Shown: positions 8,154 through 15,899 of the stretch, in pieces | Numbering within the stretch: position 1 is the stretch's first letter | How the letters are laid out: the number at the start of each line of letters is the position of its first letter | Assembly (NCBI GenBank): GCA_017961705.1 | Contig: JAGCWT010000095.1 | Span: 1 to 38,979, forward strand | From: Treponema sp. | GTDB taxonomy: Bacteria; Spirochaetota; Spirochaetia; Treponematales; Treponemataceae | Direction: 5' to 3' | DNA length: 38,979 nt | The notes under the pieces: generated by a model | What the model saw: the letters and a program-made list of their open reading frames with translations, nothing else | Told to the model about the DNA's origin: nothing | Database searches by the model: none | Translations under genes and position numbers: made by a program

Positions 8154-8232
8154 CCTACCCCCGATTGGAAGGGCGGCGTAGCCGTTGCGGCAGCAATGGA
8201 GGGGTAGGGGCCCCGGAACCCTGGAAAGCGGG
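8154..8232 (+). repeat. Dispersed GC-rich repeat, short form (copy 2)
   Basis: CCTACCCCCGATTGGAAGGG.. ending CCGGAACCCTGGAAAGCGGG; the same start and end blocks recur at 14966-15040 and, inverted, at 22981-23100. The copy is itself bracketed by short inverted sequences (GCACTTAT..TGCAAAC before, GTTTGCA..AAGTGC after). Confidence 0.75.
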
Positions 8233-8288
8233 TTTGCAAATAAAGTGCGGTCCAGAAAATACAAAAAAGATAAAATTTAATTTAAATC

Positions 8289-8317
8289 TTTACAAGTAAG
8301 GAATTATTCATTATTAT
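8289..8317 (+). promoter_or_regulatory. Promoter of the PilZ gene
   Basis: -35 TTTACA (8289-8294), 17-nt spacer, -10 TATTAT (8312-8317), then 7 nt to ATG 8325. This places the start of transcription at or next to the start codon; the only ribosome-site-like bases (AGGA) would be too close to the ATG to work normally. Confidence 0.5.
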
Positions 8318-8324
8318 ATAGGAT

Positions 8325-9191
8325 ATGGCAGTCTTAACCAATCAACAAATTGGACGCTATTACGAAGAATACCGTGATACGGAGATAGCGTTTACAAAAG
8401 ACATTATGCATACTCTGGCTTTGGATCCGCGCCAAATTTACATTAAGTGTACTGGCAACCAGTGGCCGTGTATAATAAATTCCACGTCTTTTGCAAAGGC
8501 AAAGATTATCATCGGAACAAAGGGCGGTGCCTTTCAGCAGCTTGCCCGAAGGGATGCCCCAGCCGTAAACTTGCGCTATTGTTTTTACCAGAACGACGGC
8601 CAGATGATGACTTTCCTTATAAGCGGAAAGATTGGCACGATTTCTTCCTACATGAACAGTCGCGACCTTGCAGTTCTTGAAGTTATCTACACGCAGAAGC
8701 CGCCGGATGACTTTATAGAGAAAATTGGCCACTTGATCGATGCAAATGCAAACGCAATAAAGAGAAAGGAAGACCGCATAATCCTTACCCCGGAGTCTTG
8801 CAGGAAGCTTGGAATTCCAAAAGAAGAAAGTATTATTTCTATTCAGAATGTTCCTCGCCACTGCATTTTGCGCGATCTTTCCTTTGGTGGTGCAAAGGTT
8901 CTGCTTTTGGGGCTTCCTCAGTTTCTAAAAGACAAGGAAGTTTTGCTTAACCTTGAATTTGACGAGCCGCATGAAATAATCAACCTTAGGGGACGCATCG
9001 TTTCTACCAGCGAAGTTGAAGGCAGAAAAGACATTGTTGCCGCAAACATTCAGTTTTCGGAGGAATCGGTTACGCTTTCGTACAAGATTCACATCAACAA
9101 TTACCTTACTTCCGTGCGCAAGAACGAATTGGATGCTTCTGCAAAAGAAATGCAGAGCCAGGCAGATTCCCAGGGCGCCTCAAGCAACTAG
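8325..9191 (+). CDS. PilZ-domain (cyclic-di-GMP receptor) protein, 288 aa
   Basis: The C-terminal half (about 160-275) carries the PilZ pattern: basic PRHCILR followed by DLSFGG, matching the RxxxR...[DN]xSxxG c-di-GMP-binding motifs with a slightly stretched Arg spacing. The N-terminal 150 residues resemble the accessory N-terminal domain seen in spirochaetal PilZ proteins. In treponemes and Borrelia such proteins link c-di-GMP to motility. It is followed 15 nt later by a TPR protein gene, and the flagellin gene is 2.7 kb away. The substrate-level role is inferred from the family. Confidence 0.8.
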   Translation: MAVLTNQQIGRYYEEYRDTEIAFTKDIMHTLALDPRQIYIKCTGNQWPCIINSTSFAKAKIIIGTKGGAFQQLARRDAPAVNLRYCFYQNDGQMMTFLISGKIGTISSYMNSRDLAVLEVIYTQKPPDDFIEKIGHLIDANANAIKRKEDRIILTPESCRKLGIPKEESIISIQNVPRHCILRDLSFGGAKVLLLGLPQFLKDKEVLLNLEFDEPHEIINLRGRIVSTSEVEGRKDIVAANIQFSEESVTLSYKIHINNYLTSVRKNELDASAKEMQSQADSQGASSN

Positions 9192-9206
9192 GTTTAAGGA
9201 AAAAGT

Positions 9207-10358
9207 ATGAACCCCGTAAATCCATTGGACTCAGTTTATTTTATAAAGTTGCCTTCTGATTTTGCCCTTTCAGACCATGCAATTCAGGTTGACCCGGAGA
9301 TTCTGCTTCCTGTTCAGAAAAAGGATGCCTCTTCTTCGGAAAGCATAGACATTAAGGAGCTTACCCAGGAGCAGATTCTTTCCGGCATACTTACGGTGCT
9401 TGCCTATGACCGGGGAAATGCGCACCTTGACTATTACCGCAAGATTATCATGGAAGCCCGCCCCAACATTAAGAAGGAATTGGGAGAAGCCGCTGTTCTT
9501 AAGACCCGCAACGAGGACTGGGAACTGGCGGAAGAAATTTGGTCTGCCCTGCACGGTCTTGATCCTGCCGACAAGGCTATAATCCTTAACATGGCCATTT
9601 TCTTTGACCAGAGGGCCGACTCTTACCGCAAAAACGGTATGGACGAAGATGCAGACGCCTATGATTCTTCCGCACTTGGCTACTATAAAGATGCAATGGA
9701 CAGTGAGCCAGAAATTCCCGACGCATTTTTTAACGCAGGATTTTTCTATTTAAAGCAGCGCAGGTACGGGGATGCAAAGGGTGCTTTTGAAAGCTTTCTT
9801 GCGCTAACATCAGACACAAAAGATGAAGACTTGGGAGAAAACGGTCTTTACAAGAAGGAGCGTGCCCAGGAAATCATCAACAAGATAGACAGCAGGAACC
9901 TTTCCAGCGACCGTTTCCACCATGCCTACGAGCTAATTGCCGGTGGAAAGGAAGAGGAAGGCCTTGAGGAAGTGCGCCTCTTTTTGCAGGACAATCCGGC
10001 AGTTTGGAATGCCTGGTTCCTCTTGGGCTGGGGTTTGCGCCGTCTTGAACGCTTTGAAGATGCCCTTAAGGCTTTTGAAAAGGCCCGTGAGTGCGAAGGT
10101 GGAGACGAAAGCGCAGACACTTTGAACGAACTTGCAATCTGCCAGATGGAAACTGGAGACATTGACGGTGCCCAGGATTCGCTTAACGATGCCCTTTCCA
10201 TGGATCCGGAAAACACAAAGATAATCAGCAACTTGGGCTGCCTTTACCTTAAGCTTGGCCAGAAGGAAGAGGCTGTAAGGTATTTTAGGACGGTTCTGGA
10301 GATAGACCCTGCGGACAAAATTGCCGCTGCCCAGATGCAGGCCCTTGGCGCTGTCTAG
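9207..10358 (+). CDS. TPR-repeat protein, 383 aa
   Basis: Soluble protein with tetratricopeptide repeats from about residue 150: SALGYYKDAMDSEPEIPDAF, WNAWFLLGWGLRRLERFEDA, ADTLNELAICQMETGDIDGA and KIISNLGCLYLKLGQKEEA are clear helical pairs. TPRs are protein-interaction scaffolds. Start has an AAGGA site 6 nt upstream and lies 15 nt after the PilZ gene, so the two are an operon and may act together. Its stop codon abuts the stop of the convergent regulator gene with no intervening base. Confidence 0.85.
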   Translation: MNPVNPLDSVYFIKLPSDFALSDHAIQVDPEILLPVQKKDASSSESIDIKELTQEQILSGILTVLAYDRGNAHLDYYRKIIMEARPNIKKELGEAAVLKTRNEDWELAEEIWSALHGLDPADKAIILNMAIFFDQRADSYRKNGMDEDADAYDSSALGYYKDAMDSEPEIPDAFFNAGFFYLKQRRYGDAKGAFESFLALTSDTKDEDLGENGLYKKERAQEIINKIDSRNLSSDRFHHAYELIAGGKEEEGLEEVRLFLQDNPAVWNAWFLLGWGLRRLERFEDALKAFEKARECEGGDESADTLNELAICQMETGDIDGAQDSLNDALSMDPENTKIISNLGCLYLKLGQKEEAVRYFRTVLEIDPADKIAAAQMQALGAV

Positions 10359-11768
10359 CTAAATTATTCCCTGAACCCTTGCGAGCCATACTGCCTGTGT
10401 TACGGATGTGGCTCCCAGTTTTGAGAATATGTTCTTTACGTGGTATTTTACTGTGTTTTCGCTTATAAAAAAGCATTCTGCAATCTGACTGCGGGATTTT
10501 CCCTGCTCAATTAGCTTTAGGACTTCAATCTCCCTCTGGCTGAATAAGGCCAGGCATTTTAGTTCCTCCGTAAGATAGAGCGGATGGTTTACCGCCATGC
10601 TGCGGGCAATATCCAAAAGCATAAGCAAAAAATCCTTGCTAAAACCAGACCTGCCATCCTGCTTTATGAATTCAATCAGAAGCGGAAGAACGGCTGCCCC
10701 TTCATCACCGATAAGCCTGTAGTACTTCCTTCTTTTTGCAATCTTTAGCGCCCTTTCAAAAGCGTCGAATGCAAGCTCCGTCTTTTCTGCACGGTAAAGC
10801 GTTATTGCAAGCAGCAAATCAAGCTCGCAAAGATCCATGTGCCTTTTTCCGGCAATCAAGAGGGGCCTTAGCTTTTCCAGAAGGGCAACGGCGGCAGAGT
10901 AGTTTTTCTTTATTATGTAGCAGCGGACTTTTATCATGTAGCGGTACAAGTCCAGCATGTTAAAGTCTGCATATTCATCAGGGGCGGACTTCTTTATCCA
11001 GCGGTTCATCAGGGCATAGTTGCCTTCGTAAAAAGAGGTCATCACTTGGGCAGAGTCAATGTTGTAGGAAAATTCTGCTTCCCCGGTCTTTTTTACATAT
11101 CTGCGTATGTTCTTGATGTAGCTTTCGCTTTCAACCGTCTTTCCGTATGCAATAAGGATTTTTGTCTGTAGGTAAAGGGCTGCAAACAAAAGCCTCCTTT
11201 CTGAATCCTTGTCAAATTCCTTTATGATCCTGCTTACAAGAACTTCCGCATCAAGGGTTTTGTCCAGCTGGTAAAAATATTCCGCAAGGCAGAGGTTGTA
11301 AATTGCGGGGCAGGTGGACTTTTCGTAAAGACAGGAAAGGTCGTCTATAAAAAGCTGCCTGTGCCTCTGCAAAAGTGGGGCAATCCGGGTAAAGTCGTTA
11401 AAGCCGTTAAGAACACTTGGCCGCCCGGCAGTAAGAACCACATTTTGCATCTGAAGGTTGTTCTTCTTTAGGTATTCAATGTAGCCAATGAATTCCTTAA
11501 AGGTAATCTTTGGGTGAACAATCATAATGCCAAGCTTAATAAAGTCAAAGTATTGGTTTTTTGGAAGGGATTCAATTACACGGTCAGCCTGCTCAAGGTC
11601 TCCGTCCATAAAAAGGTTCAACACCACGCCGCAAACAGTAACAGGGTTTTCTAAAAAGTCCTTTTCCGTAAGGGCATAAAAAGACTCCCTGTCGTGCCTC
11701 ATGTCTATAAGAAAATAATTGTATGAAAAATTGAATACCTTCTTACTGAGTTCGCCCGCGCTAAGCAT
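10359..11768 (-). CDS. LuxR/FixJ-type HTH regulator with long helical sensor region, 469 aa
   Basis: C-terminal ~65 residues are a GerE/LuxR DNA-binding domain: LFSQREIEVLKLIEQGKSRSQIAECFFISENTVKYHVKNIFSKLG. The preceding ~400 residues are helical and TPR-like, resembling the C-terminal half of MalT-type regulators, but there is no Walker A motif, so no ATPase module. It probably responds through protein or ligand binding to the helical array. Target unknown; flagellin is the next gene upstream on the same strand. A promoter immediately before the ATG suggests a leaderless mRNA. Confidence 0.85.
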   Translation of the reverse strand: MLSAGELSKKVFNFSYNYFLIDMRHDRESFYALTEKDFLENPVTVCGVVLNLFMDGDLEQADRVIESLPKNQYFDFIKLGIMIVHPKITFKEFIGYIEYLKKNNLQMQNVVLTAGRPSVLNGFNDFTRIAPLLQRHRQLFIDDLSCLYEKSTCPAIYNLCLAEYFYQLDKTLDAEVLVSRIIKEFDKDSERRLLFAALYLQTKILIAYGKTVESESYIKNIRRYVKKTGEAEFSYNIDSAQVMTSFYEGNYALMNRWIKKSAPDEYADFNMLDLYRYMIKVRCYIIKKNYSAAVALLEKLRPLLIAGKRHMDLCELDLLLAITLYRAEKTELAFDAFERALKIAKRRKYYRLIGDEGAAVLPLLIEFIKQDGRSGFSKDFLLMLLDIARSMAVNHPLYLTEELKCLALFSQREIEVLKLIEQGKSRSQIAECFFISENTVKYHVKNIFSKLGATSVTQAVWLARVQGII

Positions 11769-11774
11769 GGTTCA

Positions 11775-11803
11775 ATTATAATATATAAGCAGGAAAATCG
11801 CAA
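11775..11803 (-). promoter_or_regulatory. Promoter of the LuxR-type regulator
   Basis: Minus-strand -35 TTGCGA (11803-11798), 17-nt spacer, perfect -10 TATAAT (11780-11775), then TGAACC and the ATG. With 6 nt between -10 and ATG there is no room for a ribosome site. Confidence 0.6.
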
Positions 11804-11817
11804 TTTTTTAAAATAAG

Positions 11818-11872
11818 CAATTTTAAAATAAAAACACCCGCCGTAAGTCCATATTGGAAGTTACAGCGGGTG
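11818..11872 (-). terminator. Intrinsic terminator of flaB
   Basis: Minus-strand hairpin with arms CACCCGCTGTAA and TTACGGCGGGTG plus inner TCC/GGA pairing (11872-11835), followed by a T-rich run. It lies 34 nt after the flaB stop. Confidence 0.85.
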
Positions 11873-11905
11873 ATCCTATAATGCTAAGCCGCTAGGCAAC
11901 ACAAA

Positions 11906-12766
11906 CTACTGCAACAGAGCAAGAACGTTCTGTGAGCTCTGGTTAGCCTGTGCGAGCATTGCGGTACCGGCCTGAGAAAGGATGTTGTTCTTTGTAAAGT
12001 CAACCATTTCCTTTGCCATGTCTGTATCACGGATGCGGCTTTCTGAAGCCTGGAGGTTTTCAGCACCAATGTCCAAACCAACAACTGTCTTTTCGAGGCG
12101 GTTCTGGTATGCACCAAGGTCTGCGCGCTGCTTGTTGATCTTCTTGATAGCTTCGTCGAGTGTACCGATTGCGCGGTTTGCATCGTCCGGAGTTGCAAGA
12201 GTCATGATTTCTTCTGTACCAACGTTGCGGAGTCCGAGGGCTGCTGCGCTCATTGTACCAATGTAAACCTGAGTTCTCTGGTCCATGTTTGCGCCAATGT
12301 GGAGCCACATAGAAGCTGTAACGTTGTTTTCGCCAGTTGGGCGTGCAAAGCGACCTGTGAGCATGTTCATACCGTTGAACTGTGCGCAAGATGCAATGCG
12401 GTCAACTTCTGCGATGAGAGAAGAAACTTCAACCTGAATCTGCATGCGGTCTTCGTCTGTGTAGATACCGTTGCTTGACTGAACTGCGAGTTCACGGATT
12501 CTCTGGATGATGTCTTCTGTTTCCTGGAGGTATCCTTCAGTTGTCTGGATGAAGGAAATTCCGTTCTTAGCGTTTGTGGAAGCCTGGTTCAAACCGCGGA
12601 TCTGGCTGCGCATTTTTTCAGAAACTGCAAGTCCTGAAGCATCATCACCTGCGCGGTTGATCTTCATACCAGAAGAAAGTTTTTCCATGTTCTTCTGCTG
12701 GTTAACTTCGGTCAATCCCTCTGAACGCTGTGCAAACATAGCACTCATGTTGTGATTAATAACCAT
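11906..12766 (-). CDS. flaB: Flagellin FlaB-type periplasmic filament core protein, 286 aa
   Basis: Whole-length match to treponemal FlaB: N-terminal [32 protein letters not shown] and C-terminal [26 protein letters not shown], the conserved D0/D1 helices, with only a short central domain as in spirochaetes. There is no signal peptide, as expected for export by the flagellar type III system into the periplasm. It is preceded by AGGAG, an 84-nt leader and a sigma-28 promoter, and followed by a strong terminator, so it is probably a single-gene transcript. Spirochaetes usually have several flaB genes; which paralogue this is cannot be told here. Confidence 0.97.
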   Translation of the reverse strand: MVINHNMSAMFAQRSEGLTEVNQQKNMEKLSSGMKINRAGDDASGLAVSEKMRSQIRGLNQASTNAKNGISFIQTTEGYLQETEDIIQRIRELAVQSSNGIYTDEDRMQIQVEVSSLIAEVDRIASCAQFNGMNMLTGRFARPTGENNVTASMWLHIGANMDQRTQVYIGTMSAAALGLRNVGTEEIMTLATPDDANRAIGTLDEAIKKINKQRADLGAYQNRLEKTVVGLDIGAENLQASESRIRDTDMAKEMVDFTKNNILSQAGTAMLAQANQSSQNVLALLQ

Positions 12767-12856
12767 AATGTATCTCCTCTATACGAGTTTATTAAGTTAC
12801 AGACAAACACATTATGTATGTTTGCTGTCCCCGGGGTCTACCACCCTATACTATGA

Positions 12857-12883
12857 ATTTCGGAGATGCAAATTTGAACTTTA
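12857..12883 (-). promoter_or_regulatory. Sigma-28 (FliA/WhiG) promoter of flaB
   Basis: Minus-strand TAAA (12883-12880), exactly 15 nt, then TCCGAAAT (12864-12857), compared with the consensus TAAA-N15-GCCGATAA. Spacing is perfect and the CCGA core is kept. The predicted leader contains an imperfect hairpin (ACAGCAAACA with TGTTTGTCTGT, about 12793-12822). Confidence 0.75.
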
Positions 12884-12960
12884 GAAAATATTTAGAAAAT
12901 TTTGACTTTTTTTTGGCTTTTACATTGAAATTTTCAGCTTTTTTCTTTAATTGTGCATTT

Positions 12961-13115
12961 TTTTAGCAGTTTTCTGGACGGTACTTTTGTCTGCTCTACC
13001 AGTCACTTTTCTGCTAAAATCGGCATGTAGGCCATTCCTTACGGGCTTTCCGGGGTTCCGGCTCTCGCCTTCATTGCTTCGCAACGCGTTCCGCGCCCCT
13101 CCAATCCCGCGTAGG
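12961..13115 (-). repeat. Dispersed structured repeat, long form (copy 3)
   Basis: Read on the minus strand: CCTACGCGGGATTGGAGGGG.. then CCGGAACCCCGGAAAGCCC, then a tail enclosed by a perfect 9-bp stem TTTTAGCAG/CTGCTAAAA (13019-13011 with 12969-12961) containing CTGGTAGAGCAGAC. This copy joins the short GC-rich form to the D-arm-like tail seen at 2730 and 27368. Confidence 0.75.
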
Positions 13116-13138
13116 ATTATTTAAAATATGCTAACCCG

Positions 13139-13239
13139 CCATCCTTGGCTTGATATTGATTGGCAAGCACAGTCGAACTACGGTTGGTGAGCTTGCCGAA
13201 CCATGGATGGAGGAACAGACCCTGAATCGAGTTCAGGGT
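13139..13239. repeat. Nested palindrome plus CCCTGAA/TTCAGGG hairpin
   Basis: Outer arms CCATCCTTGG (13139-13148) and CCATGGATGG (13201-13210) enclose inner arms GGCAAGC (13162-13168) and GCTTGCC (13191-13197). Nine bases on lies an 8-bp hairpin ACCCTGAA/TTCAGGGT (13219-13239). Similar hairpin words occur as short interspersed repeats in many bacteria. The rest of the gap 12884-12960 is A/T-rich with no signal seen. Confidence 0.6.
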
Positions 13240-13263
13240 GACAGTTAATTGTTATTTGCCATA

Positions 13264-13695
13264 CTAATGCTTTGCACATTCACTGCAGCCGGTTACTATT
13301 ACGTGCTTCTTGCCGTTGCTTTTGTTAAAGAGGCGGGCTGTAAGGTGGCCGTTTTCCAGGGGGACTGTCTTGTGGCAAACAGGGCAGACCCGCTTTATGC
13401 CCTTTTCTGGGATTGGGTAGCAGTGGGGGCAGCCGTTTATTGTGCACAGCTGGTCGGGAACATTCATTGGGCGGTAAACGCGGCTTACAAGATCTTCTCC
13501 GGGAAGAAGCAGACTGTTGCAGAGGGGGCAGTTAACAATAAGGCCTTTTAGAGCAGCCTTTTTTGCCTCTGCCTTGCGCCTTGCAGCTTCCGCTTCCTCT
13601 TTGCCGTAAGCCTTCCATTTTATGTACCAATTTAATAGAAGGATAAGCACTATGAACGAAGCGGCCGCTATAATGTAAAGTAGCTTGTCGCTCAT
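13264..13695 (-). CDS. Membrane-anchored multi-zinc-ribbon protein, 143 aa
   Basis: One N-terminal membrane helix (about 6-24), a basic/charged coil (30-50), then five cysteine knuckles: C56PLC59, C84-x4-C89PHC92, C104PVC107 and C137SEC140, enough for two zinc sites. No enzyme motif. Start is only 3 nt after the stop of the 250-aa membrane protein gene on the same strand, without its own ribosome site, so translation is probably coupled. The partner and role are unknown; membrane zinc ribbons often act as sensors or assembly factors. Confidence 0.75.
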   Translation of the reverse strand: MSDKLLYIIAAASFIVLILLLNWYIKWKAYGKEEAEAARRKAEAKKAALKGLIVNCPLCNSLLLPGEDLVSRVYRPMNVPDQLCTINGCPHCYPIPEKGIKRVCPVCHKTVPLENGHLTARLFNKSNGKKHVIVTGCSECAKH

Positions 13696-13698
13696 AGG

Positions 13699-14451
13699 CT
13701 ATTTTACAAAGTCCTTCATGTTTACGTCCAGCACTGTGTTTCCAAAGACAAATTTGGAGATTGTGTGTCCCTTTGGAATTTCCACGCGAACGTTAAGATA
13801 GGATTTTCCAAGCGGAACGTATTCTTGCTTCTGGTCCCTTTTGTACTGGGGCAGGAACCATGAAAGAATCCAGGGAACGTCATCGTGTTCTGCATGGTTT
13901 ATGATGTAGGCAGGAATAAACACTTCGTTTTCATCCTGAACATAGACCAGGTTTGCCTTCCGTAGTTCCTTGTAGCTAATGCCGGCATTTTCCGACTTGT
14001 TGTTTACCACAATGGTAAGCTCGTAGCTAACGCGGCCATCCTTGTCCCAAAGCTGGTCTGTCCTTGAATTCTGTGTGTTTTCCGAGCCATCTTTTATGTC
14101 TACCTCTGCGGAAAAGATCCATTCCTTTTCGTTTGGAATTTCTTGAATTTTATCTATGGACAGTTCAAAGTTGCTGGTCTTTTTTAAAACCTTTGTGGAC
14201 CAGTTCTTTTTTGCGCTTTCGTAGCTTATGTAGGGAATAACATTAGCCACGGAATCCTTTTTTGCCACAAAGAATGTTCCAATTCCTGCAAAAACTATAA
14301 GCACCCAGCAAACCGCCAGAATTACGGCGGCAATCAATGTCTTTTTTACACTCTGCTTTTTAACAAGCTTGTAAAGCAGAATTGCCACGAATACCCAAAA
14401 AGCAAGACCTACAAGCGTTGCAAGAGCAATAAACAAAAATCCAATAGCCAT
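13699..14451 (-). CDS. Two-helix membrane protein with extracytoplasmic domain, 250 aa
   Basis: Two hydrophobic helices (about 8-30 and 38-62) followed by a ~185-residue beta-rich domain with no cysteine or catalytic motif recognised (ELSIDKIQEIPNEKEWIFSAEVDI.. near its start). A strong GGAGGG site precedes the ATG. It is the first gene of a two-gene unit with the zinc-ribbon protein. Confidence 0.75.
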   Translation of the reverse strand: MAIGFLFIALATLVGLAFWVFVAILLYKLVKKQSVKKTLIAAVILAVCWVLIVFAGIGTFFVAKKDSVANVIPYISYESAKKNWSTKVLKKTSNFELSIDKIQEIPNEKEWIFSAEVDIKDGSENTQNSRTDQLWDKDGRVSYELTIVVNNKSENAGISYKELRKANLVYVQDENEVFIPAYIINHAEHDDVPWILSWFLPQYKRDQKQEYVPLGKSYLNVRVEIPKGHTISKFVFGNTVLDVNMKDFVK

Positions 14452-14517
14452 TTTACCCTCCGATATAAGACAGATTAATATTATAGAAATGAAGGCTTTT
14501 GTTCAATGCATTGCCAA

Positions 14518-14545
14518 TTGACTTTCGTGCTGAATGTGGTAAAGT
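14518..14545 (+). promoter_or_regulatory. Probable promoter of the antitoxin gene
   Basis: -35 TTGACT (14518-14523), 16-nt spacer, -10-like TAAAGT (14540-14545), followed 20 nt later by the AAGGAGG ribosome site of the gene at 14579. Confidence 0.45.
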
Positions 14546-14578
14546 TTAATGTAGGACAAAATATCAAGGAGGATAAAG

Positions 14579-14806
14579 ATGTCGGAGCTGGCATTTAATT
14601 CTGTTCTTAATGAAATAGATTCTTTCTCTTACAGTCAGTGCGTTGCTCTTATGGCTAAGCTTGCGCAAACTCTTCAGGGATGGGCTCCCAAAGATGATGC
14701 TGGGGATTTGTTTTATTCCAAAAGTAACATTGCGCATCTTGAACGTGGCATAAAAGCCCTTGATGAAGGAAAAGGCATTGAGCATGAACTGATTGAGGTT
14801 GACTGA
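14579..14806 (+). CDS. RelB/Axe-like antitoxin, 75 aa (orphan partner of a broken YoeB)
   Basis: Small acidic protein with a strong AAGGAGG site. Its C-terminus overlaps the ATG of a YoeB-type toxin remnant by one base (TGATG), the arrangement of a type II toxin-antitoxin pair. The sequence (FNSVLNEIDSFSYSQCVALMAKL ... NIAHLERGIKALDEGKG) resembles antitoxins paired with YoeB/Txe in anaerobes and spirochaetes. Because the toxin is destroyed, the antitoxin may now protect against related toxins or be on the way out. Confidence 0.7.
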   Translation: MSELAFNSVLNEIDSFSYSQCVALMAKLAQTLQGWAPKDDAGDLFYSKSNIAHLERGIKALDEGKGIEHELIEVD

Positions 14807-14956
14807 TGAAGAAAGTCTGGTTCGAGGAAGCCTGAACCCCTGAAGGAAAATTTAAGCGGTTGTTGGAGCCGTCGCATTGACGAAGTAAATAGGCTTGTAT
14901 ACCGTATAGACAATGGCGTTTTGCAGATTGTTTCTTGTAAGGGCCACTACGAATAA
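14806..14956 (+). pseudogene. Internally deleted, frameshifted YoeB/Txe toxin
   Basis: The first nine codons give MKKVWFEEA and then stop (TGA 14833). Shifting frame at 14828 restores the whole YoeB C-terminal half: KPEPLKENLSG, CWSRRIDEVNRLVYRI and QIVSCKGHYE, ending in TAA at 14956. YoeB proteins are about 85-90 aa; here about 51 codons remain, so roughly 35 central codons (the WxDYxxWQ..D helix region) are missing. The junction GAAGCCTGAA fits a deletion between short matching words. The catalytic C-terminus is intact but out of frame, so no toxin is made. Confidence 0.85.
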
Positions 14957-14965
14957 CCATCCAAG

Positions 14966-15203
14966 CCTAGCCCCGATTGGAAGGGCGGCGTAGCCGTTGC
15001 GCCAGCAATGGAGGCGAAAGCCGGAACCCTGGAAAGCGGGATAAACTGCCCTCCGTGGCATTTTATCCCGCAAGTTTCCTTCGGAAACTTGCCGTATTTT
15101 GATTGCAAAGATATAACGCGCCCTCCATGGCGCTGCTTGTTCTACCGAATAAAATGCCGCGGAGGTCTGCCCGGACACGGAGTGCCGGGCTCTGTTTTAC
15201 CAC
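14966..15203 (+). repeat. Dispersed GC-rich repeat with hairpin-rich tail (copy 4)
   Basis: 14966-15040 matches copy 2 almost base for base (GATTGGAAGGGCGGCG.. to ..CCCTGGAAAGCGGG). It runs on into a 15-bp stem with one mismatch (GCGGGATAAACTGCC with GGCATTTTATCCCGC, about 15036-15070), a tight AAGTTTCC-TTC-GGAAACTT hairpin (15069-15087), GCGCC/GGCGC, and CCCGGACACGGAGTGCCGGG (about 15168-15187), which also occurs inverted next to copy 6. No gene in this gap apart from the yoeB remnant; the OMP promoter follows. Confidence 0.7.
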
Positions 15204-15220
15204 GCGCGTGCTCCAGATTA

Positions 15221-15249
15221 TTGAAAAAGTCACTTGTTGTCGATATAAT
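15221..15249 (+). promoter_or_regulatory. Promoter of the outer-membrane protein gene
   Basis: -35 TTGAAA (15221-15226), 17-nt spacer, consensus -10 TATAAT (15244-15249), then a short leader with TGGAGA before ATG 15279. Confidence 0.75.
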
Positions 15250-15278
15250 AGAAATAACATTTTTCCTGGAGAAAATTT

Positions 15279-15887
15279 ATGAAGAAGATTTTGACTATTC
15301 TTGCAGCCGCCATAATGTCTGCGGCTATGGCAACAGCTGATACAGTTTTTATTCCACATGTTTACGGAGGTTTTGGCCTTGGAACAAAGGTGGACGAAGA
15401 CCTTCCGTTTAGCGAAGAAAAGCAGGACTATGCAAAGAGCTGGATTGCGGGCATGGGTGCAGAACTCAACGTGCCGATGGGAACTTATTTTGGCGTTCAG
15501 TCTGGACTTAACTTTTTTATAAACAATTACGCTGTGGACGAGAACGTTACCGGTCAGTTCCGCTATTATTCGCTGGACATTCCTCTTTTGCTTACTTGCA
15601 GCTACGGTGCATTCAATTTGGTGGCAGGCCCATACGCTTCTATTCCGATTGGAAAGATCCGCGGTTCTAAGGACTTTGACGGAGACAAAATCAATTCTGA
15701 CACAAAGATAAACTTTGGCGTTACTGCAGGCCTTGGCTTTGAAAAGAAGATGGGTACTGGAAGGTGCCTCGTGGAAGCCCGCTATCTGTTCGATTTGCTT
15801 CCTATGAAAGACGATGATGACAACGCTTTCTTTACACGCCGCGGACTCTTGCTTGACTTTGGCTACAAGGTTCCGCTCCTCTTCTAG
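15279..15887 (+). CDS. Outer-membrane beta-barrel protein, 202 aa
   Basis: Cleavable signal peptide (MKKILTILAAAIMSAAMATA) followed by alternating amphipathic beta-strands with Gly/aromatic content (VYGGFGLGTK, YFGVQSGLNFFINNYAVDE, FNLVAGPYASIPIGK, FGVTAGLGFEKKM) and a C-terminal strand ending in LLF, the usual terminal Phe of barrel proteins. Size fits an 8-10-strand OmpA/PorT-like barrel. It may be a small porin or structural outer-membrane protein; no ligand can be inferred. It has its own strong promoter and is followed 12 nt later by rsmE. Confidence 0.8.
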   Translation: MKKILTILAAAIMSAAMATADTVFIPHVYGGFGLGTKVDEDLPFSEEKQDYAKSWIAGMGAELNVPMGTYFGVQSGLNFFINNYAVDENVTGQFRYYSLDIPLLLTCSYGAFNLVAGPYASIPIGKIRGSKDFDGDKINSDTKINFGVTAGLGFEKKMGTGRCLVEARYLFDLLPMKDDDDNAFFTRRGLLLDFGYKVPLLF

Positions 15888-15899
15888 AAATACGGCTGT

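Noticed and set aside
8105..8299. 64-codon + frame in the 8.1 kb gap
   Set aside because: Its coding part is the dispersed GC-rich repeat itself, which occurs in both orientations and in different frames elsewhere.
11775..11780. TATAAT before the LuxR gene as chance AT-richness
   Set aside because: Kept as a promoter because a -35 at exactly 17 nt accompanies it and the same layout recurs at three other genes; still only a prediction.
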